A DNA stretch of 64,000 bases from Aneurinibacillus sp. Ricciae_BoGa-3 (lineage in GTDB: Bacteria; Bacillota; Bacilli; Aneurinibacillales; Aneurinibacillaceae). Both the position numbers and the translations under genes were made by a program. Under the pieces are notes generated by a model. The model worked only from the letters and a program-made list of their open reading frames with translations, ran no database searches and was not told the origin of the DNA. The DNA lies in the NCBI RefSeq assembly GCF_028421645.1, contig NZ_CP116887.1, positions 3,660,001 to 3,724,000 of the forward strand. The letters are read 5' to 3'. Shown in pieces: positions 32,069-41,618 of the stretch. Position 1 is the first letter of the stretch; each line of letters starts with the position of its first letter.

Positions 32069-33490
32069 ATGCGCAATCCATTAAAATATGCAGCACTTGC
32101 CCTGGTTGCTGCTGTGCTTCTTTTTCTCGTGTCTCCTCTGGCTTTACATCGCACGGGCAGTCAAAAACCCGGTACAACTGTTACGGAACAGATGCCAAAT
32201 CCTCACCAAAGCGGGCCTAGACTCCTGCAGTTGGATAACATCGGGAAAGGAAAACAAGCACGAACCAGGCTTGATAACAGCACCCATATTGTGACGATTC
32301 ATCACAACAGCAACAACAAGTCACACTACATGAAAAACGAGGTGACCGTAAAATTCAAGAGGCAGCCTACAGATGGAGAACTTCAGAAGATTTTACATGA
32401 GGTAAACGGGCAGGTTAAAAACCGGCACAACTCAACATATGTAATAAAATCGGCGAATCATTCTTCTCACTGGCTTATTGATCATTTCTCCCAAAGAACA
32501 GATGTAGCTTATGCCGAACCCAATTACCTGCTTTTGCACAGGACAGTTCCGAACGATGAATACTACTCACGCTATCAGTGGGATATGCCCATGGTTGACA
32601 TGGAGCATGCGTGGGATATTACCCAGGGGAAGGCGAACGTGGTTGTGGCTACAGTCGACACGGGCATTGATTATCAGCACCCTGAGTTTGCAGGTAAGAT
32701 CGCCGGGGGATATAACGTACTTGATGAATCATCTCCTCCTCAGGATGACAACGGGCATGGCACCCATGTGGCAGGAATCATTGGTGCCCTTGCAAATAAT
32801 AATCAAGGTATCGCGGGAATCAGCTGGAACAGCAAGATTATGCCGGTCAAGGGTATAGGAGCGGACGGAAGCGGTTCCTCTCTGGACATTGCAAAGGGAA
32901 TTGTATGGGCGGCCGATCACGGCGCCAGTGTGATTAATATGAGCATCGGGAATTATCACCCTTCAAGCGCCCTTCATGAAGCAATCCGGTATGCTTACGG
33001 AAAAGATGTCGTGCTTGTCGCGGCATCCGGCAATGACAACACATCACAGCCAAGCTATCCAGCTGCCTATCCTGAGGTTTTATCGGTAGGCGCTGCAGAT
33101 TCAGCTGGCAAGCGGGCGACGTTCTCCAACTACGGTGCTTATCTGGACATTGTAGCTCCGGGTGTAGAAATACCAAGCACGTATGTAGGCAGCCAATACG
33201 CAGCCCTATCCGGTACCTCTATGGCCTGTCCGCATGTAGCAGGGGCCGCAGCGTTGATACGGTCAGTAAACCCGACGCTTACCAACAGTGAAGTGATGAA
33301 CATTCTGCGTACCTCGGCGGATGATTATGGTTCTCCCGGGTGGGATCATTATTTTGGCTACGGTTTAATGAACGTGTCGCGTGCCCTCCAAATGGCAGAA
33401 CCAAGACAAAAAAGTGCTGCACCGCCTCGAATGATTCCGGGCAGCTTCTTTGAACAGCTGACGGAACAATTTCGGAACCTATTTAGATAA
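32069..33490 (+). CDS. Secreted or anchored subtilisin-like (S8) protease
   Basis: Serine protease of 473 residues. An N-terminal hydrophobic segment (signal or anchor) is followed by a His/Asn-rich stretch (THIVTIHHNSNNKSH), a propeptide-like domain, and the S8 catalytic domain: Asp in VATVDTGIDYQHP (about 197), His in DDNGHGTHVAG (230), Ser in LSGTSMACPHVAGAA (384) (seen). The tail of about 40 residues is basic. GGGAGG lies before the ATG at 32069. It is a thermitase-like member and monocistronic. Its substrate is unknown. Confidence 0.92.
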   Translation: MRNPLKYAALALVAAVLLFLVSPLALHRTGSQKPGTTVTEQMPNPHQSGPRLLQLDNIGKGKQARTRLDNSTHIVTIHHNSNNKSHYMKNEVTVKFKRQPTDGELQKILHEVNGQVKNRHNSTYVIKSANHSSHWLIDHFSQRTDVAYAEPNYLLLHRTVPNDEYYSRYQWDMPMVDMEHAWDITQGKANVVVATVDTGIDYQHPEFAGKIAGGYNVLDESSPPQDDNGHGTHVAGIIGALANNNQGIAGISWNSKIMPVKGIGADGSGSSLDIAKGIVWAADHGASVINMSIGNYHPSSALHEAIRYAYGKDVVLVAASGNDNTSQPSYPAAYPEVLSVGAADSAGKRATFSNYGAYLDIVAPGVEIPSTYVGSQYAALSGTSMACPHVAGAAALIRSVNPTLTNSEVMNILRTSADDYGSPGWDHYFGYGLMNVSRALQMAEPRQKSAAPPRMIPGSFFEQLTEQFRNLFR

Positions 33491-33510
33491 ATGATTCATT
33501 ATACAATAAA

Positions 33511-33540
33511 TAAAACCCCTTCGCTGTCGAAGGGGTAAAA
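33511..33540 (-). terminator. Terminator after the YpuI-like gene
   Basis: Perfect 9-bp stem ACCCCTTCG/CGAAGGGGT followed on the minus strand by TTTATTTATT. It also lies just after the protease gene. Confidence 0.85.
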
Positions 33541-33555
33541 AAGTATAAATAAATT

Positions 33556-34059
33556 CTACTGTACAACTTTCATTCTTTTCATTGTAATATAGTCTGTTTC
33601 GTAATACTGCAGCTCATCACGGAGATACTCAAATACCTTCGAAAGACCAAGGGTCAACTCTTTCAGACGCTGATCCACTTCTTTGTGGAAAATAATAGCA
33701 TCGCGGCCCGTATAAGAGTTGCGTCCATCTTCTTCATATACTTCGCCTTTTGGATAGAAGAATCCATTCACGCACGTGTGGTATACGAGGTAAAGTGCCT
33801 CTTCGGAAAATTCTTTATTAAACTTAGCGCGGCGCAGGCAAATCCCTAATTTTTCGTAAGCGTTCTCACAGTTTACTAGCAGATGACGAAAATCTGACAA
33901 ATAGTTCCGGTAGTATTCTTCATATTGTTCAGGTTCCTTGGACGCTTCTACAAGCTGGGCAAGCGTGGTTGAATTTAAAAACTTTTCTACCTCCATGCAC
34001 ACCTTTTTCAGTCTGTGGTAAGATTCCTCACAAATCTCTTTCAATTGTGTTTCAGGCAT
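33556..34059 (-). CDS. ypuI: YpuI-like protein (DUF3907)
   Basis: Helical cytoplasmic protein of 167 residues matching Bacillus YpuI/DUF3907: LVNCENAYEKLGICLRRAKF, the turn DGRNSYTGRDAIIFHKEV and the end LRDELQYYETDYITMK (seen, compared from memory). The role of YpuI is not established. GGAGGTTACCTT precedes the ATG. It stands alone, with a terminator shared with the converging protease gene. Confidence 0.8.
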   Translation of the reverse strand: MPETQLKEICEESYHRLKKVCMEVEKFLNSTTLAQLVEASKEPEQYEEYYRNYLSDFRHLLVNCENAYEKLGICLRRAKFNKEFSEEALYLVYHTCVNGFFYPKGEVYEEDGRNSYTGRDAIIFHKEVDQRLKELTLGLSKVFEYLRDELQYYETDYITMKRMKVVQ

Positions 34060-34239
34060 AAGGTAACCTCCAACCGTTTAAATTTCGTTTGCTGTCTGGA
34101 TCTAATTGTAACAAATTTGTAACAGCATACCTAGTAGTATTTCGCTAACTATTTAATGTTCTAAAATTCTCAATTTTTTATTCCCCGATTATTTCATGTT
34201 GATCTTCTGTTTAACTCTTTCTGCAGGGGGTGATACTTA

Positions 34240-34659
34240 TTGAAAAGGAGCAAAGGAGTACACAGTATGCCCCCATCCATCCGATTCATTAATTTGACGC
34301 GGGATCTCAACGAACTAATCCAGGTATCCCATCTTCTCTTCTCCCATGGTAAATCACCGGTTATACACATGTCTGTCATTCCACTCAACGATTACCGGCA
34401 GTGGGAAACACAAGTGAGGAGCCGAAGCGACTCCATGCATACCCACCAAGGGCGCTCGGCTGAATTCCACAGCTATTGCATGGATGCGGGGAGGATCTTT
34501 TTCTTCGACTGCAACGAAAGCATTTTTCATAAGCTAAATGATGAAGATATATTTTTTCGCAGAAAGCAGCCTGTCATCTTTGCAGACAAAGAAGTCCTCG
34601 GCTTTCTAGAGATATTTACCCGTTCAGAGCGAATGCTGCTGAATTTCCCCTGCTGTTAA
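34240..34659 (+). CDS. Hypothetical protein, ~139 aa
   Basis: Protein I do not recognise. It is mixed alpha/beta with a Ser/Arg/His-rich middle (RSRSDSMHTHQGRSAEFH) and ends in FPCC. Two starts are well supported: a TTG at 34240 with AGGGGGTGA 7 nt upstream, and an ATG at 34267 with AAAGGAG 8 nt upstream. It converges on the large dynamin gene across a terminator. No membrane segment is seen. Confidence 0.65.
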   Translation: MKRSKGVHSMPPSIRFINLTRDLNELIQVSHLLFSHGKSPVIHMSVIPLNDYRQWETQVRSRSDSMHTHQGRSAEFHSYCMDAGRIFFFDCNESIFHKLNDEDIFFRRKQPVIFADKEVLGFLEIFTRSERMLLNFPCC

Positions 34660-34686
34660 CAGACCCTTTTGCCACACGTCATCCAT

Positions 34687-34718
34687 AAAAAAAAAGCCGC
34701 CGGAACACCGGCAGCCTT
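34687..34718 (-). terminator. Terminator after dynA
   Basis: Stem GGCTGCCGG/CCGGCGGC with a loop of four, followed on the minus strand by nine T. Confidence 0.9.
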
Positions 34719-34730
34719 GGTGGTTGAAGA

Positions 34731-37700
34731 TCAGGAATAAGCCTTCTCAGCGTTCAGGTACAATTCATTGAGCTGCTGTCTTATTTGCGCTAACTTATCC
34801 AAATCAATATTCATAGAAAGAGCCGCAAGCACCCCTTCAAAATGCTCCAAAATCTCTTGAACAACTGCCTGCTTTACTTCATTAAGTTGCTTTTCATAAG
34901 CAGGTTCGTAAAAATCATGCAGTCTTTTTTCTGCAAGTTCAACGTATTGGCCGACCGGAACGTGATACAGTTTATCTAGCTGATCTTTCATTTTTTCCTG
35001 CCCGCCCTGTTCAAAAAATTGCTTTGGATTCTTAAACAGACTGAGCGGCTGCGCTAGTTCCTGCGTTGAATCTTCCGGCAGGTTCGAAGAAAAATCGGGA
35101 GTCTCATATTCTTTCTTCTCCCATGGACGCAGCGAGAAATCCGCTATCCCCAGTTTGTTATTAAGTTTCTCCTGTTCTTGCTGGCCTGATTTGTTTATAT
35201 AATTCTCCGTACGAAGCGCCGTCGCCCGCATCTCCTGCGCGAGATCAAAGGCAAGAAAACGTGAAAGCTCTTCCAGGCTGCCTCTAAGCAGTTTCTGCAT
35301 GCTGCTTCCGTCACTCTTTAGCGTTGCAGGATTAAAGGAGTAACGGAAAGCTTCGCTGAACCGCAGCATGACACGCTGTTTGACATAGTACGCCAGCTCA
35401 TGGATTTCATTGTGCAGCGACCTTAGGATAACTTCCTGATCCAACCCCTCCACTGTCTGTACCGCATACTCTCTGGCCTGCTTGGCTTCAGCTATCTGCC
35501 GGTTTCGCGTATTTTCGTCCTGCCTCGCACGCGCCATCAACTCATCTAGTGTGCCGATGGACCGTTTGCATTCATCAAAAGCAGAGCGAACCGCGATTTG
35601 GGTTAATTCTTCAACCGTAAAGGAAATAAACTCTTCCTCAAAATGCCATAGACCGGAGAAGCGGAGTGCCTCGTCGATTTCAGGCAGCCCAGCTTCTTGG
35701 GTCAAACCAAGCCTTTTCCGGTAAATTTTCTCGGCTGATTCCGTTAATGTTTGTCCGGCAGCCATTCTTGCCAGCAGAGCAGTCTGTGAAGAAACGGAAT
35801 AAATTCTTGGATTTCGTATGCTGCATGCTTCGAGATTATCCCTAACATGCTTGACAACACCCTCAAGCTCTTCTTCGCTGCGGGCAAGGTCCGCAGCATT
35901 TACAATGAAAAACATTTTATCCATCGAAAATGAATCTTTCACACGCCCTAGCTGAATCAAAAACTCGTGATCTGCATGCGAGAAAGCATGGTTGTAGTAC
36001 GTAACAAACAGAACCGCATCCGCATTTTTAATGTATTCAAACGCCACACCGGTATGCCGCGCGTTGATTGAATCAGCTCCTGGGGTGTCAACGAGAATAA
36101 TCCCCTGACGAGTTAAAGGACAGTCATAGTACAGTTCGATCCATTCCACAAAGCACGCTTTTTCCTCCCGGGCGACGAACTCCTGAAATTCAGCCAGTCC
36201 GATGACGAGTTCAGTACCTAAGAACTCCCGGGTTTCTGCGAATCCCTGCCGAACTGCCCGCAGAAAACTATAATGCGGCTTGGCAGTAGGCTGAATAGAA
36301 GCCGGATCCAGGCTCTGCACCAGTGTGATCGCATCTTCCACCGTTTGCCCGTTAAGTCCAAATACGGCCAGCGAGTGGATAACATCCTCGGTAATATCGC
36401 GCAGATTCTTCAGCCGTACCCGCACACTTCCATGCGGATTATTTTCATCCGGCGGCAATATTTTATTGATGGCAGCCGTGGTCGGATTGGGTGATACGGG
36501 CAGGATCAAATCACCCATCAGGGCATTCGCAAACGAAGATTTACCTGCACTAAACGCACCGAATAAAGCGACGGTAAACCGGTTCCGCTCAAGTCTTTCT
36601 GCACGCTGCAGCATGGCCCTGCCTGCACCGGACAGCCCGGGCACACTGGAAATTAGAGATGAAGCCTGCTGGAGCATTGCGGCGGTGCCTATGAGCTGTC
36701 CCTTATAATCCCTGCGCATGGCCGTCGCAAACTGGCGTGAAGGATCAGCCGTTTGATGGCGTTTTAAGGCAACCGGTTTATCCGGAGCGGCTGCACTTAC
36801 GTATGACCTACGATCTTCTTCAATCACTTCCAGTACGTCTGTGTGTGTCCCCTGAAGCGGTGCTGCCTTCTCTTCTCCGGCTGTGCCGTGCTGCAATAAA
36901 TCCATCAGCGAGTGGACCGCCTTGTCTTCTTTTTCCTTCAGGCGGACGAGTTGTTCGGCAGACTCTTTCCACTGCTTCTGTTCCTCCAATTGTTTGGCCC
37001 CATCCGCAGTTTCAGCTTGCAGCTTGTTGCGCAGGGAACCGGCCGCCTTCTCAATCAACTCCAGTGCTTCCCGCCGAAACAGCGCTTTAACTTTTTCGGC
37101 CAGGTCTTTGGAGTAATTCAGCACATACTCGCCATTATTCATCGCACCGGGCTTAACCGTATCAATTAATAAATCATGGGAAAACGAAACGTGGAAATCC
37201 ATGGCTTCCTTCATGAAATTGCTGTCGTCGTATCCATGCCGGGCCGGCAGGGTGCGCAGCATTTCTTTAATATGCCACTCAAGATTCGCCGATGCCTTTT
37301 CGGATAAATCATTATATAGCGTATTAAGCCGCTTTTGCTGTTCTTCTCTGGTTTTTCCACTCGAAAATATAAATCCTACCTTAAACCCAGGCTGCCTGCT
37401 TTCCAGGAAAAGACGAGCAAACTCGCGCGTCTCGAACGGAATTAATGGCGCATTATCCAGAATGTGCTGCAGTTCCGCTTTTCCCTCTTCCTCCAGTTGC
37501 TCTGCGGGCATCTGTATCTTTGCAAGATGCTCAACAAGGGAATGATAGTTGTAAAGTATCTCGTGCGGATTGGCATGGTTTATTGCCTCCAGGTATGATT
37601 CCCGTCGCTCATCAGATTGCTCCCGAATAAAGCGGCCGTGCTCCTCGATCAGGTAGAGAGAAGCATGATAAACGCTATCTGCGATGAGCGATTCCCGGGC

Positions 37701-38507
37701 ATTGAATAGCTCTTTTACCTTTTTTAACAGGTTCGGCCATTCATTTTCAGCATGGCGGGGGTCCTTCAGCGACGTAAAATAAATCCCGTCAGGATGAATA
37801 TCCCAGTGGGCAAAAGACTCCGCTACGCTGCGCCGATACTCGCTGAACGGTAGCTCAAAGTCAACATGTTTATCAATTTGATTTATGACAAGAAAAACGG
37901 GTTTCCCTCTGTCTTTGAGCGTCTTGGTAAATTGAAAGTTCACCTCAGACTGCACATGGTTATAATCCATTACGTACAGGACAATGTCCGCCATATGAAG
38001 GGAGGATTCCGTCGCCACTTTATGCGCATCATCCGTGGAATCAATCCCGGGTGTATCCATGATGCTCAACGGAATATTAAGAAGGTTAGAAGGATGAAGC
38101 AATTCTATGGTTTCTACTTCCCCACCGTTTATGGCATATTGCTTCAGTTCATCTACATTATAGCCGGCGCCAAACTCAATCGTTTCCCCATTCTTTAAAT
38201 GGATGCGGGCACCCGATTTACCGGTTTTAATCTGGACAACATTGGCGCTTGTCGGGATAGGGCTTGAAGGGAGGACTTCACCACCCAGCAGCATGTTAAT
38301 CATACTAGACTTCCCGGCTGAGAAATGCCCGCAGAAAGCGGCGGTAATTTCGTTATTCCTTAGCTTTTGCAGCAATTCGCCTGCTTTTCTCGCATTCGTG
38401 ACATCACCAGCCGCTTCGAATTTCTTCTTCATCTGTTCCACGCGAAAGTACAGCACTTCCGGTGAAGGCTTTTGCCTGAGCCCCATACGCTCTTCCGTCT
38501 GTATCAT
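34731..38507 (-). CDS. dynA: Double dynamin-like GTPase DynA
   Basis: Bacterial dynamin of 1258 residues made of two fused dynamin units. The first has G1 GHFSAGKSSMINML near residue 60, G3 DTPGIDSTDD and G4 NQID; the second has G1 GAFSAGKSSFANAL near 647 and G3 VDTPGADSINA, with NAAD at G4 (seen). Long helical stalks follow each GTPase. Bacillus DynA (YpbR, 1193 residues) tethers and fuses membranes and protects against phage and pore formers (known). The chain here is slightly longer. It is a single-gene unit ended by a terminator. Confidence 0.93.
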   Translation of the reverse strand: MIQTEERMGLRQKPSPEVLYFRVEQMKKKFEAAGDVTNARKAGELLQKLRNNEITAAFCGHFSAGKSSMINMLLGGEVLPSSPIPTSANVVQIKTGKSGARIHLKNGETIEFGAGYNVDELKQYAINGGEVETIELLHPSNLLNIPLSIMDTPGIDSTDDAHKVATESSLHMADIVLYVMDYNHVQSEVNFQFTKTLKDRGKPVFLVINQIDKHVDFELPFSEYRRSVAESFAHWDIHPDGIYFTSLKDPRHAENEWPNLLKKVKELFNARESLIADSVYHASLYLIEEHGRFIREQSDERRESYLEAINHANPHEILYNYHSLVEHLAKIQMPAEQLEEEGKAELQHILDNAPLIPFETREFARLFLESRQPGFKVGFIFSSGKTREEQQKRLNTLYNDLSEKASANLEWHIKEMLRTLPARHGYDDSNFMKEAMDFHVSFSHDLLIDTVKPGAMNNGEYVLNYSKDLAEKVKALFRREALELIEKAAGSLRNKLQAETADGAKQLEEQKQWKESAEQLVRLKEKEDKAVHSLMDLLQHGTAGEEKAAPLQGTHTDVLEVIEEDRRSYVSAAAPDKPVALKRHQTADPSRQFATAMRRDYKGQLIGTAAMLQQASSLISSVPGLSGAGRAMLQRAERLERNRFTVALFGAFSAGKSSFANALMGDLILPVSPNPTTAAINKILPPDENNPHGSVRVRLKNLRDITEDVIHSLAVFGLNGQTVEDAITLVQSLDPASIQPTAKPHYSFLRAVRQGFAETREFLGTELVIGLAEFQEFVAREEKACFVEWIELYYDCPLTRQGIILVDTPGADSINARHTGVAFEYIKNADAVLFVTYYNHAFSHADHEFLIQLGRVKDSFSMDKMFFIVNAADLARSEEELEGVVKHVRDNLEACSIRNPRIYSVSSQTALLARMAAGQTLTESAEKIYRKRLGLTQEAGLPEIDEALRFSGLWHFEEEFISFTVEELTQIAVRSAFDECKRSIGTLDELMARARQDENTRNRQIAEAKQAREYAVQTVEGLDQEVILRSLHNEIHELAYYVKQRVMLRFSEAFRYSFNPATLKSDGSSMQKLLRGSLEELSRFLAFDLAQEMRATALRTENYINKSGQQEQEKLNNKLGIADFSLRPWEKKEYETPDFSSNLPEDSTQELAQPLSLFKNPKQFFEQGGQEKMKDQLDKLYHVPVGQYVELAEKRLHDFYEPAYEKQLNEVKQAVVQEILEHFEGVLAALSMNIDLDKLAQIRQQLNELYLNAEKAYS

Positions 38508-38627
38508 TATGCTCTCAACTCCACTGTGCTACTTCTTATAAAGTGCGCATCTTTTTATGTCCTTAATCTATCATCAGAGTCCCGAACGCGCAATAGCAGT
38601 GACAGGAAATCCATGCCGATAGATAGT

Positions 38628-38667
38628 GGAAGGCCCCCGTCCACTCACTCAGGAACAGGGGCCTTCC
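38628..38667 (-). terminator. Hairpin after the zinc-ribbon gene
   Basis: Perfect 10-bp stem GGAAGGCCCC/GGGGCCTTCC, 9 bp after the stop. No T run, so its efficiency is unclear. Confidence 0.6.
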
Positions 38668-38676
38668 TCCTACAAA

Positions 38677-39120
38677 TTAAAACTCAGCGCTGTCAAATGA
38701 GTCGATATCCCACTCAAGCGGAGCGCGCGGCACCGGAAAACGCAGCTTGTCCAGCACATAAAGCAAGAATGGTGCGTCGCCTTTGTATGCACGGTGCAGC
38801 TCTGATAACGTCTCCGGATCCACTTTTTCTGAAATAAATGCTTCGATTTTTTGCCTGGCTTCTGCTTCATTGTCTTTAAACCATTTCAGCGTTGTTGGCC
38901 CCGATTGTGCCAGGCCATACTTATCAACATATTCCCGTACTTTTTTTGGCACATAGGCATAAGCGTATTGTGGAACCATTTCCTGCAGGCGCCTCATATT
39001 ATCTTCCGGTGAAAGCCCTTCCGTTAAATAGATGTACTTGCCGCAGTGATAGCATCTGACCTCGTAACGATGATTCCCCGTTAACTCTTTCGTACAATAT
39101 GGACAGGTTATCTCTCTCAT
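38677..39120 (-). CDS. Zinc-ribbon hypothetical protein
   Basis: Protein of 147 residues with an N-terminal zinc ribbon (CPYCTKELTGNHRYEVRCYHC, two CxxC pairs) followed by a helical domain with VPKKVREYVDKYG and LSELHRAYKGDAPF (seen). I do not recognise the C-terminal part. Nucleic-acid or protein binding is only suggested by the ribbon. GAAGGAG precedes the ATG at 39120. It lies alone between the dynamin and HxlR genes. Confidence 0.75.
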   Translation of the reverse strand: MREITCPYCTKELTGNHRYEVRCYHCGKYIYLTEGLSPEDNMRRLQEMVPQYAYAYVPKKVREYVDKYGLAQSGPTTLKWFKDNEAEARQKIEAFISEKVDPETLSELHRAYKGDAPFLLYVLDKLRFPVPRAPLEWDIDSFDSAEF

Positions 39121-39250
39121 GAAAAATCTCCTTCTTCTACACCGCATACTATTCTACATCGTACCAGAAACAGCCCCAGAATAACAGTGCGGCGTGTGCA
39201 ACTTAAGGTTTGACTGATTGTTTAATCCGGATCACCTTATATTGCGCAGG

Positions 39251-39285
39251 AAAAAAAGCCAGATCGCCCTTAAGCGGTCTGGCTT
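39251..39285 (-). terminator. Terminator after the HxlR gene
   Basis: Stem AAGCCAGATCGC/GCGGTCTGGCTT followed on the minus strand by seven T. Confidence 0.9.
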
Positions 39286-39287
39286 AC

Positions 39288-39596
39288 TTACATCCACCGA
39301 TCTCCCCAACTCTGAATGGAGAGAATGACATTTTCCAGGTCTCTTCCTTTTTCTGTTAATTCATATTCTATTCGAACCGGTGTCTCCGGGTATACCTTAC
39401 GTTCCATAATTCCGGCTTCCTCAAACTCCCGTATTCTTTCCGTAAGCATGCGGTCGCTCATATCCGGAATCTGAGCTTTTATATCCTTGAAGCGGCGCGG
39501 GCCGCCCAGCAAAACACGAATAATTAAGCCTGACCATTTCTTGCCTAAAAGTTCAATTGCCGATTCGTATTTGGGGCACATCTTACTGTAATCCAT
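39288..39596 (-). CDS. HxlR-family transcriptional regulator
   Basis: Winged-helix regulator of 102 residues: CPKYESAIELLGKKWSGLII, the recognition segment LGGPRRFKDIKAQIPDMSDR and the wing RIEYELTEKGRDL (seen). An N-terminal cysteine (MCPKYE) sits where redox-sensing family members such as HypR carry theirs (known), so oxidant sensing is possible. GGAGG precedes the ATG. No target gene is adjacent in a divergent position. Confidence 0.9.
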   Translation of the reverse strand: MDYSKMCPKYESAIELLGKKWSGLIIRVLLGGPRRFKDIKAQIPDMSDRMLTERIREFEEAGIMERKVYPETPVRIEYELTEKGRDLENVILSIQSWGDRWM

Positions 39597-39760
39597 TTGC
39601 GTACACCTCCACTTCTATTGTATCAAACTTTAGAGGCTAACTGTATATACGCAGCAATATTCCTCGCGCTATCGTCCAATTTCCTATTGCTAAAGTCCCC
39701 CTTTTACTCAATGTACCATAGCATAAAAGGGAGAAGCAGTGATAAGCATCATACTATTCA

Positions 39761-41005
39761 CTATTTATCCTTAATATGAATCATATCCGCATCCGTCACA
39801 GCCAGCATACCGTGTGCAGCAATATCGAGTCCGACCGCTTCATCTTCCGGCGATACACGAAGCGGCATAACAAGGGACAGCAGCTTCAGAAAAACCCATG
39901 TCCCAACAAACCCCCAACAAGCGATAACAACAAGCCCCAGGGCTTGAACGCCCAGCAAGTGCCACCCGAAACCGTATAAGAGGCCACCTTTATTTGCAAA
40001 GATTCCAACGGCAAGCGTTCCGATTAAGCCGGATACGGCATGTACAGGAAATGCGCCTACCGGGTCATCAGTTTTAAACCGGTCAAGAAGGTCCGTAGCC
40101 CACAGCATCGCAAGCCCGCAAATCACCCCTATGAGAATAGCTGCATTATCGCTGACGAATGCGCAACCAGCTGTGATGCCCACCAGCCCCGCAAGCGAGC
40201 CATTTATGACTGACGGAGCATCTGCTCTTTTGTAGCGAAAAAGCGTGTACAAAAGCGTAACTGCGCCGCCTGATGATGCCGCCAGCATGGTGGTCAGGGC
40301 AATATGGCCAATTCTGGGATCGGATGCACTCAGCGTTGATCCCGCATTAAAGCCAAACCAGCCAAACCAAAGAAGAAAGGCGCCAACTGAAGCCAGCGGT
40401 ATATTACTTGGTAAAATCACACCGCTTCGCTCCGTATATTTGCCAATCCTGGGCCCGAGCACTATCGCAGCCGCGAGCGCGCTGAATCCGCCAAGAGCAT
40501 GGATGGTCGCAGAACCTGCGAAATCAAGCATGCCCAGCTTTCCCAGCCAGCCGCCTCCCCATACCCAGTGACCGGATAAGGGGTAGAGTAGCGCCGTCAT
40601 AAAAACGGTATAAATCACATAGGCGCGAAACTGAATACGTTCTGCTACCGCACCTGAAACGATGGAGATGACCGCAATAACAAATGCTGCCTGAAATACA
40701 AAAAATGTATCATGGCTGAAAGGGTATATTAAATGGCTTAAATCGCCTTTAAGCATAAACCCCGTGATGCCCACCAGTGAGTGTGCATCTTTTCCGTACA
40801 TAAAAGCAAACCCTACCGCATAATAGCAAAGCGTGCCAAATGTAATATCGACAAACACCTTCATAATGATGCTTACAGCGTTTTTGCGGCGGACAAATCC
40901 TGCCTCAAGCAGGGCAAAGCCGCCTTCCATAAGCAAAATCATGGCGGCGGTCAGTATAATCCATATGGTATCCATTCCTGTACTGAGCACAGCTACTTTA
41001 TCCAC
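39761..41005 (-). CDS. amt: Ammonium transporter (Amt)
   Basis: Ammonium channel of 414 residues with eleven helices. Family motifs include LLMEGGFALLEAGFVRRKN, DFAGSATIHALGGFSALAAA (pore His) and LLWFGWFGFNAGSTL, with the second pore His in VGAFPVHAVSG (seen). The start is a GTG at 41005 after GGGGAGG, inside the end of the upstream gene, so the two are coupled. The usual partner glnK is not adjacent. A GlnR/TnrA-type site before the operon suggests nitrogen control. Confidence 0.92.
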   Translation of the reverse strand: MDKVAVLSTGMDTIWIILTAAMILLMEGGFALLEAGFVRRKNAVSIIMKVFVDITFGTLCYYAVGFAFMYGKDAHSLVGITGFMLKGDLSHLIYPFSHDTFFVFQAAFVIAVISIVSGAVAERIQFRAYVIYTVFMTALLYPLSGHWVWGGGWLGKLGMLDFAGSATIHALGGFSALAAAIVLGPRIGKYTERSGVILPSNIPLASVGAFLLWFGWFGFNAGSTLSASDPRIGHIALTTMLAASSGGAVTLLYTLFRYKRADAPSVINGSLAGLVGITAGCAFVSDNAAILIGVICGLAMLWATDLLDRFKTDDPVGAFPVHAVSGLIGTLAVGIFANKGGLLYGFGWHLLGVQALGLVVIACWGFVGTWVFLKLLSLVMPLRVSPEDEAVGLDIAAHGMLAVTDADMIHIKDK

Positions 41006-41414
41006 GCTTACCTCCCCTTTCCTCATAATTATCCAGCAGTTCCTGGCTGCACCCCGCTGGAATATACAGGGTAGCTTTAGAGTCCGCCCCTGCTGTTTCC
41101 GCGACCCTTTGCAGGCGGCTTAGCTCCCCTGCTAATCGTTCTATTTCCATCATCGGCTGTTTAACATAAACCAATTGTTCGACGGCAAGGTGATGTTCTG
41201 GCGTCCTGGCGGCCAGCCATCTGCGAATGGCTGACATCTGCTGATAGGCATTTCTTTCCTGCTCCCTCTTTCGCTCGTAGCGTTCAATTTTTCCCCGCAA
41301 TTCCTGTATACGATCCCGTCTTTGTCCCATCATATAAGTAAGAGTCGCCAGCAGAATGCTTTGGTCTGCATCGTTCAGAAGCACCCTGTAGGTAGTCTCG
41401 ACCTCCACTTTCAT
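40998..41414 (-). CDS. Hypothetical coiled-coil protein upstream of amt
   Basis: Charged protein of 138 residues that I do not recognise. It begins MKVEVETTYRVLLND, then a long Arg/Glu-rich helix (RIQELRGKIERYERKREQER) and a second helical half ending with CSQELLDNYEERGG (seen). It is not a PII protein: there is no T-loop or GDGKIF motif. It overlaps the amt start by 8 bp and is the first gene after a GlnR/TnrA-type site, so it is co-expressed with the transporter. Confidence 0.75.
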   Translation of the reverse strand: MKVEVETTYRVLLNDADQSILLATLTYMMGQRRDRIQELRGKIERYERKREQERNAYQQMSAIRRWLAARTPEHHLAVEQLVYVKQPMMEIERLAGELSRLQRVAETAGADSKATLYIPAGCSQELLDNYEERGGKRG

Positions 41415-41435
41415 GTTAAATCACCTGCCCGTTGA

Positions 41436-41457
41436 TGTTATATTTTCTAACATTATA
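41436..41457 (-). promoter_or_regulatory. GlnR/TnrA-type site overlapping the amt operon promoter
   Basis: TGTTA-N7-TAACA at 41436-41452 matches the GlnR/TnrA consensus TGTNA-N7-TNACA exactly. A TATAAT -10 box (41452-41457, minus strand) overlaps it by one base. The placement suggests repression by GlnR, or control by TnrA, of the two-gene amt operon. No good -35 box is visible. Confidence 0.65.
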
Positions 41458-41618
41458 ACACCTAATTAAAATATAGGAAGGGTTCTCAGGTTATTTTAAT
41501 CACTATTTTTTATAATCATCCATAAGAGATAGGGAATTAGAATACCTGCAAAAATTGATTTCACCCTTGTTTCCGGTTAAGGTAATAGGGAATTAACAAA
41601 CGGGAAGGAGTGCACTTT

